Positions 1-8,775 of a DNA stretch of 64,000 bases are shown here, one piece after another; position 1 is the stretch's first letter; the number at the start of each line of letters is the position of its first letter. Both the position numbers and the translations under genes were made by a program. The notes beneath the pieces are model-generated. The model had not been told where the DNA came from. It made no database searches and was given only the letters and a program-made list of their open reading frames with translations. Source of the DNA: JAHEEL01 sp963836085 (GTDB lineage: Bacteria; Actinomycetota; Acidimicrobiia; Spongiisociales; UBA5794); the NCBI GenBank assembly GCA_963836085.1, contig CAWIHT010000016.1, positions 1 to 64,000 on the forward strand. Reading direction: 5' to 3'.

Positions 1-612
1 CTCGATCCGAAGAAGCAGTACCGCAAGTTCTACAACCCGTCGGCGAAGCAACCCTCGATCGTCAATGTGCCGGAGATGCAGTTCCTGATGATCGACGGGA
101 CGGGAGATCCGAACACGTCGGTCGCCTACGCCGAGGCGATCGAGGCCCTGTACGCGATGTCGTACACCCTCAAGTTCCTCAGCAAGACGGCGGAGGGCAT
201 CGACCATGTCGTGATGCCGCTCGAAGGGTTGTGGTGGACGCCCGAAATGGCCGACTTCTCAGCGGACGACAAATCCGCCTGGGAGTGGACGGCGATGATC
301 ATGCAGCCCGACCACATCACCGCAGACCATATTGCGATGGCGACCGACGAGGTGCGAAGCAAGAAGGACCCGGCAGCGCTGGACCGGATCCGGTTCGAGC
401 CGTTCACCGAGGGGCTCTCCGTTCAGATCCTGTACTTCGGCCCGTACGCCGACGAGGCGCCCACGATCGCAGGCATGCATGAATTCGCGGTCGACGGCGG
501 GTACAGGCTGCGGGACAAGCACCACGAGATCTACTTGAGCGATGCCCGGCGCACGGCACCGGAGAAGCTCCGGACGGTGATCCGCCAACCGATTGAGGCA
601 GTAACCGGGTAG
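1..612 (+). CDS. GyrI-like small-molecule-binding domain protein (5' truncated)
   Basis: The reading frame is open from the first base of the window, so the start codon lies upstream; a GTG at 67 is internal. The visible 203 residues resemble the GyrI-like / AraC effector-binding fold found in stand-alone proteins: a Lys/Tyr-rich N-terminus (YRKFYNPSAK), then VPEMQFLMIDGTGDPNTS, then TLKFLSKTAEGIDH. Proteins of this family bind small hydrophobic ligands, and some have been reported to hydrolyse cyclopropanoids. No DNA-binding domain is visible, so a regulator role is not supported. The next gene converges on it after 23 bases. The family is fairly sure; the ligand is unknown. Confidence 0.75.
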   Translation, partial: LDPKKQYRKFYNPSAKQPSIVNVPEMQFLMIDGTGDPNTSVAYAEAIEALYAMSYTLKFLSKTAEGIDHVVMPLEGLWWTPEMADFSADDKSAWEWTAMIMQPDHITADHIAMATDEVRSKKDPAALDRIRFEPFTEGLSVQILYFGPYADEAPTIAGMHEFAVDGGYRLRDKHHEIYLSDARRTAPEKLRTVIRQPIEAVTG

Positions 613-635
613 CCGCAGACCCGAACTCGGCCGCC

Positions 636-1400
636 CTACTGCGCCGTCCAGGCACCGTCGACCAGGAGGACGTGGCCCGACACCATGGCACCCGCCGGCG
701 ATGCCAGGTAGAGCACAGCGGCGGCGACATCGGTCGTGGTGCCAACGCGGCCGATCGGGAGACGGCTCAGTACCCCTTCGAGGTACTCCGGCTGGTCGAG
801 GCGTTCTGCTGTTCCCGGCGTGTGGATGAACGTCGGCGCCACGGCGTTCACCGTGACCCCTCGACTCGACCATTCCAGCGCCAGAACCTTGGTCAGAAGA
901 TTCACGCCGCCCTTGCTCGCCGAGTAGACGGCATGCTCGCGGATTCCGACCACGCCCGCCTGCGAACCCATGTTGATGATCCGCCCGGAGCCCTGTTCGA
1001 GCATGATGCGACCAGCCGCCTGACAAGCGAAGAACAGACCGCGGAGGTTGACGTCCATCATGTCATCCCAGTCGGCCTCGGTCACGTCCTCAGCCGGATG
1101 GTTCGCTCCGAGGCCCGCGTTGTTCACCAGCACATCGAGCGAGCCGAAGTGCGTCCGCACCCGCTCGAAGACCCCGCCGATCTGAGCGACGTCCCGAACG
1201 TCCAGTTCGACGGCGAGCGCCGCTCCCCCGTCAGAACGAATCTCGGAGGCCAATCGCTCGAGGGCATCGAGGTCGCGGGCGGCAACCGCGACGGAAGCGC
1301 CCGCGTTGGCCAGTGCCTTCGCGAGGTCCCATCCGATGCCTTTGCTCGCCCCGGTGACGAGCGCTGTCTGTCCGTCGAGGCGGAAGTCTGGGTATTCCAT
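636..1400 (-). CDS. SDR family NAD(P)-dependent oxidoreductase
   Basis: A classical short-chain dehydrogenase/reductase of 254 residues, the usual family length. It has the TGASKGIG cofactor glycine motif near residue 17, NNAG near residue 92, the catalytic Ser in the GSQAG region and YSASK as the active-site Tyr/Lys pair. The C-terminal GHVLLVDGAW is the usual SDR end. The second residue after the first beta strand is not an obvious acidic NAD selector, so NAD versus NADP is open. It probably shares an operon with the ACT-domain gene upstream (47-base gap). No Shine-Dalgarno is obvious before the ATG. The substrate cannot be told from sequence; proximity to the inositol island is only suggestive. 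Confidence 0.85.
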   Translation of the reverse strand: MEYPDFRLDGQTALVTGASKGIGWDLAKALANAGASVAVAARDLDALERLASEIRSDGGAALAVELDVRDVAQIGGVFERVRTHFGSLDVLVNNAGLGANHPAEDVTEADWDDMMDVNLRGLFFACQAAGRIMLEQGSGRIINMGSQAGVVGIREHAVYSASKGGVNLLTKVLALEWSSRGVTVNAVAPTFIHTPGTAERLDQPEYLEGVLSRLPIGRVGTTTDVAAAVLYLASPAGAMVSGHVLLVDGAWTAQ

Positions 1401-1447
1401 GTCGGTCGGCGTGCCGGAGGCGGCGGGAGCCGAAGCTCCCGATGCGC

Positions 1448-1825
1448 CTACAGCCCGAACGCCTTCTTTGCGGCTTCGAGATTGACGACCCCGAGCATGG
1501 CCCGATCACCGGTCGCCATCGACATGAGATACACCCCGGCATCAGCTTCGTATGCGGTGCGGGCGACCGCTGCAAGACCACCGGGTCGATCCTCGACGGG
1601 CACGATGAGAACCTCTCGATCGTCGACGATCAACAGACCGTTCGCCGCCGCGACATCCTGTGCTCGCTGGGCGATGTCGTCCTCAACAACGACGTGAACG
1701 ACCCGGTGGTGCTCCCGGGAGAACGACACAGCCGCCTCGACGTTGATGTCCGCAGCGCCAAGCGCCTCCCACACTTCCGGAACCGCTCCGCCACGCTCCG
1801 GAATCATGATCGTGATATCTCTCAT
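1448..1825 (-). CDS. ACT-domain-like small protein
   Basis: A 125-residue protein started at the ATG at 1825, which has GGAGAAGGAG a few bases upstream; the longer open frame lacks such a site. It appears to hold two ACT-like ferredoxin folds: residues 1-50 (RDITIMIPERGGAVPEVWEA) and 65-125 (EVLIVPVEDRPGGLAAVART). The second contains the Asp-Arg-Pro-Gly-Gly turn that ACT domains use to bind amino acids or similar effectors. No catalytic domain is attached. Such small tandem ACT proteins are generally regulatory sensors. It is followed on the same strand by the SDR gene. The effector is unknown. Confidence 0.7.
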   Translation of the reverse strand: MRDITIMIPERGGAVPEVWEALGAADINVEAAVSFSREHHRVVHVVVEDDIAQRAQDVAAANGLLIVDDREVLIVPVEDRPGGLAAVARTAYEADAGVYLMSMATGDRAMLGVVNLEAAKKAFGL

Positions 1826-1919
1826 TCCAACTCCTTCTCCTTCACCGCGTCGCTCGGCGAACGCGTCTGTTTCTGTCTTGAATCCTGGTTCGATGTCGAC
1901 GACCGGGCCCGATGCTCGG

Positions 1920-1925
1920 TAGGCT
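1920..1925 (+). promoter_or_regulatory. -10 box (TAGGCT) of a likely leaderless gene
   Basis: TAGGCT fits the actinobacterial TANNNT -10 pattern and ends 6 bases before the GTG at 1932. No purine-rich ribosome-binding site lies between. This spacing puts the transcription start at or next to the start codon. Confidence 0.45.
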
Positions 1926-1931
1926 CGCCCG

Positions 1932-2486
1932 GTGCGTCGTGTACTGATCCTCGTGGTGGTCGCCGCGGCCGTGGTAGCCGCGGCGTTCGTACTCACCCGC
2001 CCTGATCCCGGTCCCACGCTTCAGTTCGATGCAACCGTTCCTGATGACCTCCGGGCGGTTGCGGTCGAGGCGTGGGATGGGTTCGTGGCAGCGCATCCGG
2101 CCCGCGTGGCCTGCATTGCGCCGCTCACCATGAGCGCCGCTTGGGAACTTGGCGACCGTGCCGAGTACCGACCGGCAACTGCGACGGTGGTCATCCGCGT
2201 ACCGGGAACCGCCCCCAACCTCACCAACGACCTGACGCACGAGTTCGCGCATCATGTGGAGTTCACGTGTCCCGATCATCAGGAGCTTCGACCGGCCTTT
2301 CTCGCTGCCCAGGGGTTCCCGCCATCGACCGACTGGTTCGATGGCGACACGTGGGAGACCACGCCGTCCGAGCAGTACGCGGAGGCAACCACCAAGGCCG
2401 TCCTCGGACGGCGCACCCATCACGGCGGCATCTTCCTCACCGAGGAAGCGGTCGATGTCGTCCGTCAGTGGGGCTCTGGGTCCTGA
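1932..2486 (+). CDS. Exported HExxH metallopeptidase-like protein
   Basis: A 184-residue protein with an N-terminal hydrophobic segment (residues 3-21, RVLILVVVAAAVV...) that should act as signal anchor. The rest is extracytoplasmic. Residues THEFAHHVEFTC contain HEFAH, a good HExxH zinc-protease signature, in a region preceded by PNLTNDL, as in minimal gluzincin/secreted peptidase-like domains. A downstream Glu/Tyr-rich segment (SEQYAEATTKAV) could supply the third metal ligand. The GTG start is 7 bases after a TANNNT box and has no ribosome-binding site. It diverges from the ACT gene. Substrate unknown; peptidase activity is an inference from the motif. Confidence 0.6.
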   Translation: MRRVLILVVVAAAVVAAAFVLTRPDPGPTLQFDATVPDDLRAVAVEAWDGFVAAHPARVACIAPLTMSAAWELGDRAEYRPATATVVIRVPGTAPNLTNDLTHEFAHHVEFTCPDHQELRPAFLAAQGFPPSTDWFDGDTWETTPSEQYAEATTKAVLGRRTHHGGIFLTEEAVDVVRQWGSGS

Positions 2487-2540
2487 TCTCACCACGCCGT
2501 GCCCTGTCCCTTCACGTCGGTCTCGCACGAGGCTGATCGG

Positions 2541-2573
2541 GCGCGGGCTGCACCAGTACACAGCAGCCCGCGC
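2541..2573. terminator. Hairpin between convergent genes
   Basis: GCGCGGGCTGC pairs perfectly with GCAGCCCGCGC across an 11-base loop. It lies 15 bases beyond the stop of the minus-strand ATPase gene and between two convergent genes, so it probably ends the inositol/sugar ABC operon. There is no clear U tract. Confidence 0.6.
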
Positions 2574-2588
2574 GCGACCAGCAACGGC

Positions 2589-3478
<890 letters not shown>

Positions 3479-3482
<4 letters not shown>

Positions 3483-4585
3483 CGTTTCGCCGCCTGCTGC
3501 CGGATGTAGTTATTGAAGATCACGGCAATCACGAGGATGCCTCCCATGAACACTTGGAACCAGTCACCATCGACACCGGTGATGATGATGCCCTGCTGCA
3601 CCATGGCGAAGATCAGTGCGCCGAAGCTGGCGCCGATCGCCGAGCCATAGCCTCCGGTCAGCAGAGTCCCGCCAACCACCACCGCAATGATCGCCTGGAA
3701 CTCCAGACCGAACCCGCGCAGGGTGTCCGCTCCGTTGAATTGCGTGGCCTGGATCACGGCCACCAGGAACGCACCGAAGGCGGTACCCATGAAGAGTGCG
3801 ATCTTGACGCGGCTCACCGGGACACCAACGTTGCGCGCCGAGTTGGGATCGCCGCCCGCTCCGAAGATCCAGTTGCCCCACTTGGTGCGCAATAGGATCC
3901 ACGTTGCAAGCGCAGCCATCCCGATCCACCAGAGGATCGAGACCCGGAAACTGGCGCCGAAGGCCGTGATTTCGCTGGCAAACAACTTGTCGGCCAGAGC
4001 TGCCCCCGAAGCCTCGTCGAAGTCTCCCAACTGTGTTCGGTTGGTTTGCATGCGGGTCAGGGCGATTGTCAATCCACGGAAGATGAACAGCGTCGCCAGC
4101 GTGATGATGAACGACGGCAGTTTCGTCGCTATCACCAGGGACCCGTTGAAGAATCCGATCGCCAGTGCGAACACCAACGCCAGCACAACGGCCGGCCAGA
4201 CGCCCCAACCGAACCCTCCGGCATCGGCCGGAGTGATCATCACCATGATCGTCATTCCTGAGAACCCGAGGATCGAACCGATGGAGAGATCGAACTCGCC
4301 ACCAATCATGAGGAGCGCAACCACAACAGCAAGGATTCCGAGCGGTGCCGCTCGATTGAGAATCGACGCAGTCGTCGCCCAGCTCACGAAGCTGTTGTCA
4401 AACGCAACGAATGCGAAGAAGACCCAGACGAGGATCGCCCCGATGATTGCTCCCACTTCGGGTCGAGAGAGCAGCCGGCTGAGGCCGCTCACCTTCCTCA
4501 CCCGTTCATCTGCTGGCGTTACCGATCCCGGCGGTTCAGCCTGCGACACAGTCGTGTCCGGCGGAGGTCCGTTGTTGGATGTCAT
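3479..4585 (-). CDS. Sugar ABC transporter permease, RbsC/FrcC-like
   Basis: A 368-residue integral membrane protein of the CUT2 permease family with about eight to ten hydrophobic segments after a 30-residue polar N-terminus. GGEFDLSIGSILG is the recognisable RbsC-type motif near residue 97, and GGASFGALIF-type sequence near the end resembles the coupling region. The ATG is preceded by GAGGAAGG. It overlaps the ATPase gene by ATGA and lies 79 bases downstream of the binding-protein gene, with a hairpin in that gap. It should import the ligand brought by the lipoprotein encoded upstream, probably inositol or a similar compound. Confidence 0.88.
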
Positions 4586-4617
4586 GTCACCTTCCTCGTC
4601 GCGTGCACGGTGTTGCG

Positions 4618-4648
4618 ACGGAGGACCCGCGGGTTGCGGGCCCTCCGT
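4618..4648 (-). terminator. Hairpin between binding-protein and permease genes
   Basis: ACGGAGG pairs with CCTCCGT and CCCGC with GCGGG, with one A.C mismatch and a five-base loop. It begins 16 bases after the stop of the lipoprotein gene and precedes the permease start by 32 bases. It may stop or stabilise part of the transcript so that binding protein exceeds permease. Confidence 0.55.
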
Positions 4649-4664
4649 CAGTCGGTGGCTGGAT

Positions 4665-5699
4665 CTACCGGAGGCCCTCAGCCGAGTAGCCGATCACACT
4701 GGCCGCGGTGTCTGCCTTCACGATCTGCGGACCGGTCAACATCACTCGGTTGACGCTGCCAAGCGGCAACGCACCGGTCTCCAGGTACTTCGTCAGCAGA
4801 ACGATCGGCAGATAGCCCTGCAGGTACTGCGCCTGGTCGATCGCGAACAGCATGGTGCCGGCATCGATCGCTTCGAGCACGGCCGGCGTCATGTCGAACG
4901 TCGCGAACTTGGTGGTGCCCAGCAGGCCAAGGTCATCGAGCGCAGCGAGCGTGGGCTCCGCGCCGGTTGGGCCAAGCGTCAGAATGCCGTCGACTGGATT
5001 TGCTTGCAGCGCACCAGCGACCGTCTCCTGGGTGCCCGTCGGGTCAGACAAGACAACCGGGATCACATCGACGTCGACACCAAGGCCGTCCTCGAAGCCC
5101 TGACAACGCGCGTCAAGTGCCGCGTTTCCAACTTCCTGGTTGATGCAGATGGCACTGCCTACGCCTTCAGCTGCGAACTCCTGCCCTGCGATCAGGCCGG
5201 CCTCATACTCGGTCTGGCCAACATGCACGAGAACACCGAGTTCCGCGAACACGTCGCTGCCCGAGTTCATCGAGATCACCGGGATGCCTGCGGCAACCGC
5301 GGCCTTGATCGAGTCTCCGAGTGCGTCAGCGTCGGGGATTGTGACAACCAAACCGTCCGGCTCCGACGCAACGGCAGCGTTGATGATGTTGCTCATCTCA
5401 ACCATGTCGTACGTCTGGTAGGCCTGATACTCAACGTTGACGCCCATATCTGCGCCCGCATCGTTCACGCCGTTCTGAGCAACCGACCAGAACGGATCGG
5501 ATGCCTGTCCGTGCGAGACAACCACGAAGCGGTAGTCCCGCTGCATGACCGCATCGCCTGAGTCGGCCGTCGTTGTGGTCTCGGCGGCGTCGCCGCCACC
5601 TGCTGCCGCCGTTGTTGTGGTGTCGTCGCTGCTGCTCGAGCATGCGGCGATGATCATGGCGAACGCCATCAGAAGTGCAATCAGCACACTTCGTTTCAT
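4665..5699 (-). CDS. Sugar ABC transporter substrate-binding lipoprotein
   Basis: A 344-residue periplasmic-binding-protein-I protein. Residues 1-19 form a lipoprotein signal ending IIAAC, with Cys20 as lipid site, followed by a Ser/Asp/Thr/Ala linker to about residue 50. The mature domain starts RYRFVVVSHG-like at the first beta strand and has the DPFW, PDGLVVTIPD, GIPVISMNSGSD and GQTEYEAGLIAG motifs typical of ribose/inositol-binding proteins. The ATG has GAGGAGG upstream. It sits between iolE and the permease gene, so an inositol-type ligand is likely but not proven. Confidence 0.88.
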   Translation of the reverse strand: MKRSVLIALLMAFAMIIAACSSSSDDTTTTAAAGGGDAAETTTTADSGDAVMQRDYRFVVVSHGQASDPFWSVAQNGVNDAGADMGVNVEYQAYQTYDMVEMSNIINAAVASEPDGLVVTIPDADALGDSIKAAVAAGIPVISMNSGSDVFAELGVLVHVGQTEYEAGLIAGQEFAAEGVGSAICINQEVGNAALDARCQGFEDGLGVDVDVIPVVLSDPTGTQETVAGALQANPVDGILTLGPTGAEPTLAALDDLGLLGTTKFATFDMTPAVLEAIDAGTMLFAIDQAQYLQGYLPIVLLTKYLETGALPLGSVNRVMLTGPQIVKADTAASVIGYSAEGLR

Positions 5700-5784
5700 T
5701 TGTTCCTCCTCTATCCGACAACGGACCCACCGGCGGTGGGACCGGTTCCCCCAAACCTACGCTCTCGCGCAGATGCGGGTGGTT

Positions 5785-6669
5785 CTATGTGAATGCGTTC
5801 CGTAGATAGTCCAGACTGGTCCGCGCATCGGCGATCGGACCTTCCCCTTCCTCCGGTTCCTCGTCGAGGACCAGGTCTTGCTCAAGAACATACCAACCGT
5901 CGTAGCCGGTTCGCTCCAACTCGGCGACGAACCCGGCAATGTCGACATCGCCTTCGCCCAGCGGCTTGAAGATGCCGTCGATTACCGACTGCCGGAACGG
6001 CAACTCGCCGCTCCGAACCTGCGCGGCCATCTTCCCGTCGACATCCTTGAGGTGCACATGGGACACGCGGCCTTCGGCCGCCTTGGCCACCGCGAGCGGG
6101 TCGCACCCGCCGAGGAAGAGGTGGCCGGTGTCGAGGCAGAAATCGACCGTGCTATCGGCGATGAGTCGGTCCATGTGATGGGGTCGCTCGATCGCCGTGC
6201 CCCAGTGCTGGTGCAATGCGGTCACGAGTCCCTCTGTCGCAGCGATGTCGGTGACTCGCTGCAGGTTCTTGATGAAGATGAGCCACTCGTCGTCGGTCAT
6301 GTCCATCGTCGTGTCGTAGCCCGGATGGTGCGTTGTCGGTCCCAGGACGAGAACCTCAGATCCGCAACCTGCAAGCGTCTGCGCCGCACGCTTCACGTAG
6401 GCGAGTTGCTCATCCGCCATGTCGTCCCGGTACAAGACGGCCGGCACAAAGCCACCGATGAGCGCAAGACCGTGGCGGTCAAGCAGCGCACTCAGTTCCT
6501 GCGGATCCCGCGGTAGGTAGCCGTCCGGACCCAACTCGGTGGCCTGCAGGCCAACTTCGTGCATCTCGGTCAGCACACGCTCAACATCCATCAGGTGACC
6601 CCAACCGGGCGAACCGTCCACTCCCCACGTGATGGGGGCGCCTGCGACACGTGACATCACATCGCTCAT
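5785..6669 (-). CDS. iolE: IolE-like inosose dehydratase / sugar phosphate isomerase-epimerase
   Basis: A 294-residue xylose-isomerase-like TIM barrel. The N-terminal APITWGVDGSPGWGH (residues 11-25) is close to the signature of 2-keto-myo-inositol dehydratase. Likely metal ligands lie in LDTGH (179-183), HVHLKD (204-209) and the Glu of VLEQD near residue 272. IolE removes water from 2-keto-myo-inositol to give the trihydroxycyclohexane dione that IolD opens; iolD lies on the facing operon. The start overlaps the iolG stop by ATGA. Other IolE-like isomerases exist, so the exact substrate rests on context. Confidence 0.8.
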   Translation of the reverse strand: MSDVMSRVAGAPITWGVDGSPGWGHLMDVERVLTEMHEVGLQATELGPDGYLPRDPQELSALLDRHGLALIGGFVPAVLYRDDMADEQLAYVKRAAQTLAGCGSEVLVLGPTTHHPGYDTTMDMTDDEWLIFIKNLQRVTDIAATEGLVTALHQHWGTAIERPHHMDRLIADSTVDFCLDTGHLFLGGCDPLAVAKAAEGRVSHVHLKDVDGKMAAQVRSGELPFRQSVIDGIFKPLGEGDVDIAGFVAELERTGYDGWYVLEQDLVLDEEPEEGEGPIADARTSLDYLRNAFT

Positions 6670-7655
6670 ACGATCTCTTTCATCTCGACTGGCCGGTGTT
6701 GTTCGCGAGACACGTCACACGCGACCGCAATTCGCAGCGCTTCGCGTGCATCCGCTGGAGTGCAGGGGCTAGCCAGACGTCCCTGCGCGACTTCGATGAA
6801 CACCCCGATCTCATCCCGGTAGGCGGGAGCGAATCGATCGAGGAAGGTCTTGGGGGTCGGTTCGACCGGCGCCGGAACCCCCCGCTCGAGCGAACGAAGC
6901 GGGAGCGACGGTTCGAGCCCAACTGACACGCTGTCGCGTGTCCCGAACAACTCCATTCGCACATCGTGCCCAACCGGGTCGTGCCGGATGCCGGACATGA
7001 CCGCCTTCGTGCCGTCGGTCAACGACAAGATCACCACACCGGTCTCGACGGGCCGGTCCGGACCGAACTCGTCGGTCGTGGTGGTGTGACCGTCTGCGTA
7101 GGCCTCGACAACCTCCTGGCCGGTGACGAACCGCAGGATGTCGAAGTCGTGAATCTGCGTGTCACGGAAGATGCCCGTGTCGTGATATCCGGGTGGAGGC
7201 GGATCGAAGTCGTGGGTGTTCGCTCGCACCGAGTAGAGATGACCGAGGCGTCCGGAGTCGACCAGATCCTTGGCTTCGCGATAGCCGGCATCGAACCGGC
7301 GCTGGAATCCGATCTGCGCCGGAATGCCCAGTTCGCCGAGTCGTTCGACCACCGCGTCAGTCGAGGGAAGATCGGTGGCAATCGGCTTCTCGCAGAAGAC
7401 CGGGATGCCGGACTCGGCGGCGAGGAGCATCATGTCGGCGTGGACGCCGGTGGCCGCGGCGACGACCATTGCGTCGATGTGTCCGATCATCGCCTCGGCA
7501 TCCGGGGCCACCCCAGCGCCAACGTCGCGGGCGACGGTCTCGGCGCGCTCGAGGAGTGGGTCGGTAACGATCACCGCAGTCACTTCATCGTGATCTGCCA
7601 GCGTCTGAGCATGGAAAGCGCCAATCCTCCCCGCTCCGATCAGCCCGACTCTCAC
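6666..7655 (-). CDS. iolG: Inositol 2-dehydrogenase-like (Gfo/Idh/MocA), paralogue 1
   Basis: A 329-residue Gfo/Idh/MocA oxidoreductase. The GTG at 7655 was chosen because the protein then begins directly with VRVGLIGAGRIG and GGAGAGG lies just upstream; the longer frame is non-homologous. The Rossmann motif is GAGRIG (7-12), and the catalytic set is Lys90 in CEKP with Asp165 and His169 in DTQIH. IolG oxidises myo-inositol to 2-keto-myo-inositol with NAD. The gene heads the minus-strand operon and overlaps iolE by four bases. It is clearly paralogous to the second copy at 14977. Which inositol isomer each takes is unknown. Confidence 0.82.
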   Translation of the reverse strand: MRVGLIGAGRIGAFHAQTLADHDEVTAVIVTDPLLERAETVARDVGAGVAPDAEAMIGHIDAMVVAAATGVHADMMLLAAESGIPVFCEKPIATDLPSTDAVVERLGELGIPAQIGFQRRFDAGYREAKDLVDSGRLGHLYSVRANTHDFDPPPPGYHDTGIFRDTQIHDFDILRFVTGQEVVEAYADGHTTTTDEFGPDRPVETGVVILSLTDGTKAVMSGIRHDPVGHDVRMELFGTRDSVSVGLEPSLPLRSLERGVPAPVEPTPKTFLDRFAPAYRDEIGVFIEVAQGRLASPCTPADAREALRIAVACDVSREQHRPVEMKEIV

Positions 7656-7709
7656 ACTCCCGTCCTCTCCGGATGCACACCGCGAAGGAGGCGTCCAGCT
7701 AGATAGCTG

Positions 7710-7721
7710 TGGAACGTTCCA
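7710..7721. promoter_or_regulatory. LacI-family operator TGGAACGTTCCA
   Basis: A perfect 12-base palindrome with the central CG typical of LacI-family operators. It lies between the divergent starts at 7655 and 7781, about 13 bases upstream of a TATACT box for the plus-strand operon, over its expected -35 region. The LacI regulator encoded at 16893 is the obvious candidate to bind it and repress both operons. Confidence 0.7.
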
Positions 7722-7733
7722 ATGACTTGACGT

Positions 7734-7739
7734 TATACT
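7734..7739 (+). promoter_or_regulatory. -10 box (TATACT) for the plus-strand catabolic operon
   Basis: TATACT matches the -10 consensus at five of six positions and lies 41 bases before the start at 7781, giving a leader of roughly 35 bases. The expected -35 position falls on the palindrome at 7710-7721, so repressor binding would block it. Confidence 0.5.
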
Positions 7740-7780
7740 GCTCACCAACCTGGTGTCAAGCCACTCTGAAGGGCATCCGA

Positions 7781-8773
7781 ATGTACCGGATCTGGTTCGA
7801 GCGAGACATGCCCCAGTATCTCTCGCCGATGCTCGACGGCGAGGCGACGCCCATCGGACCAGGGACCGCGACCCCCGACGACCTCTTGTCCTCGATTGGT
7901 CCGGCCGAGGCCGCAATCGCCTCCTCCCTCGTCACCTATGACGCTTCGGCGATGGACCGCGCTCCCCTTCTTCGCGTGATCGCACGCACCGGAATCGGCG
8001 TCGACAAGGTTGACCTGGAGGCAGCGACCGAGCGCGGGATCGCCGTCTGCAACGCTCCCGATGCACCGACAATCTCGACGGCTGAGCATGCGATCACGCT
8101 GATGCTCGCAATCGCCAAGCAGGTCCCGGCGGCACAAGCGGCGCTACGGAACGGCGGTCGCGACTTCTTCGCCTCACACCAGGGTGAGGAGCTCTCCGGA
8201 CGCACGCTCGGACTCGCAGGCATCGGCAGAATCGGGAGCCGCGTCGCCCGCATCGTCGCTGGATTCGACATGCAGGTGATCGCCTACGACCCGTTCGTGG
8301 GTGAAGCCTCAGCCGCTGCGGTCGGAATCGAGCTGGTCGACTCTCTCGAAGAACTTCTCACCACGGCCGACATCGTCTCCCTCCATCTGCCCCTCACCGA
8401 CGCAACGCGGCATCTGATCGACGGCGAGCATCTCGGGCTGATGAAGCCCGGAGCGATTCTGGTCAACACCGCGCGCGGAGGGCTGGTCGATCACGATGCG
8501 CTGCTCGGCGCGCTCGAACTCGGCCACCTGTCCGGCGCCGGGCTCGACGTCACCGATCCCGAACCCCTGCCGACCGACCACCCCCTGCTCCGGCGCGACA
8601 ACGTCGTGGTGACGCCGCACGTGGCAGCTGCGACCACCGCGGGCAAGGCCCGCCTCTACGAGAGTGCCGTAGCCCAGGCCCTCCAGGTGCTTCGGGGCCA
8701 ATACCCGAAGCATCTGGTCAATCCAGAGGTATGGCCGGTTCGCCGGCGAGATCCAAACACGAAGGAGACGTGA
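7781..8773 (+). CDS. D-2-hydroxyacid dehydrogenase (SerA/PGDH-like)
   Basis: A 330-residue D-isomer-specific 2-hydroxyacid dehydrogenase, catalytic plus NAD domain, without the C-terminal regulatory domains of full PGDH. It shows ARTGIGVDKVD, the cofactor motif GLAGIGRIG, NTARGGLVD with the substrate Arg, and TPHVAAAT with the catalytic His. The ATG at 7781 was chosen over an in-frame upstream start because GAAGG lies nine bases before it. First gene of the plus-strand operon; it overlaps or nearly abuts the next gene. Possible substrates are hydroxypyruvate, glyoxylate or a sugar-acid intermediate; housekeeping serine synthesis is less likely given the operon. Confidence 0.8.
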   Translation: MYRIWFERDMPQYLSPMLDGEATPIGPGTATPDDLLSSIGPAEAAIASSLVTYDASAMDRAPLLRVIARTGIGVDKVDLEAATERGIAVCNAPDAPTISTAEHAITLMLAIAKQVPAAQAALRNGGRDFFASHQGEELSGRTLGLAGIGRIGSRVARIVAGFDMQVIAYDPFVGEASAAAVGIELVDSLEELLTTADIVSLHLPLTDATRHLIDGEHLGLMKPGAILVNTARGGLVDHDALLGALELGHLSGAGLDVTDPEPLPTDHPLLRRDNVVVTPHVAAATTAGKARLYESAVAQALQVLRGQYPKHLVNPEVWPVRRRDPNTKET

Positions 8774-8775
8774 CC

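Noticed and set aside
3687..5561. Very long plus-strand open frame (624 codons)
   Set aside because: It is antisense to a clear permease and binding-protein pair with lipobox and family motifs; high GC keeps opposite frames open.
7727..7739. TTGACG next to TATACT as a -35/-10 pair
   Set aside because: The two boxes are only one base apart, far from the required 16-18.
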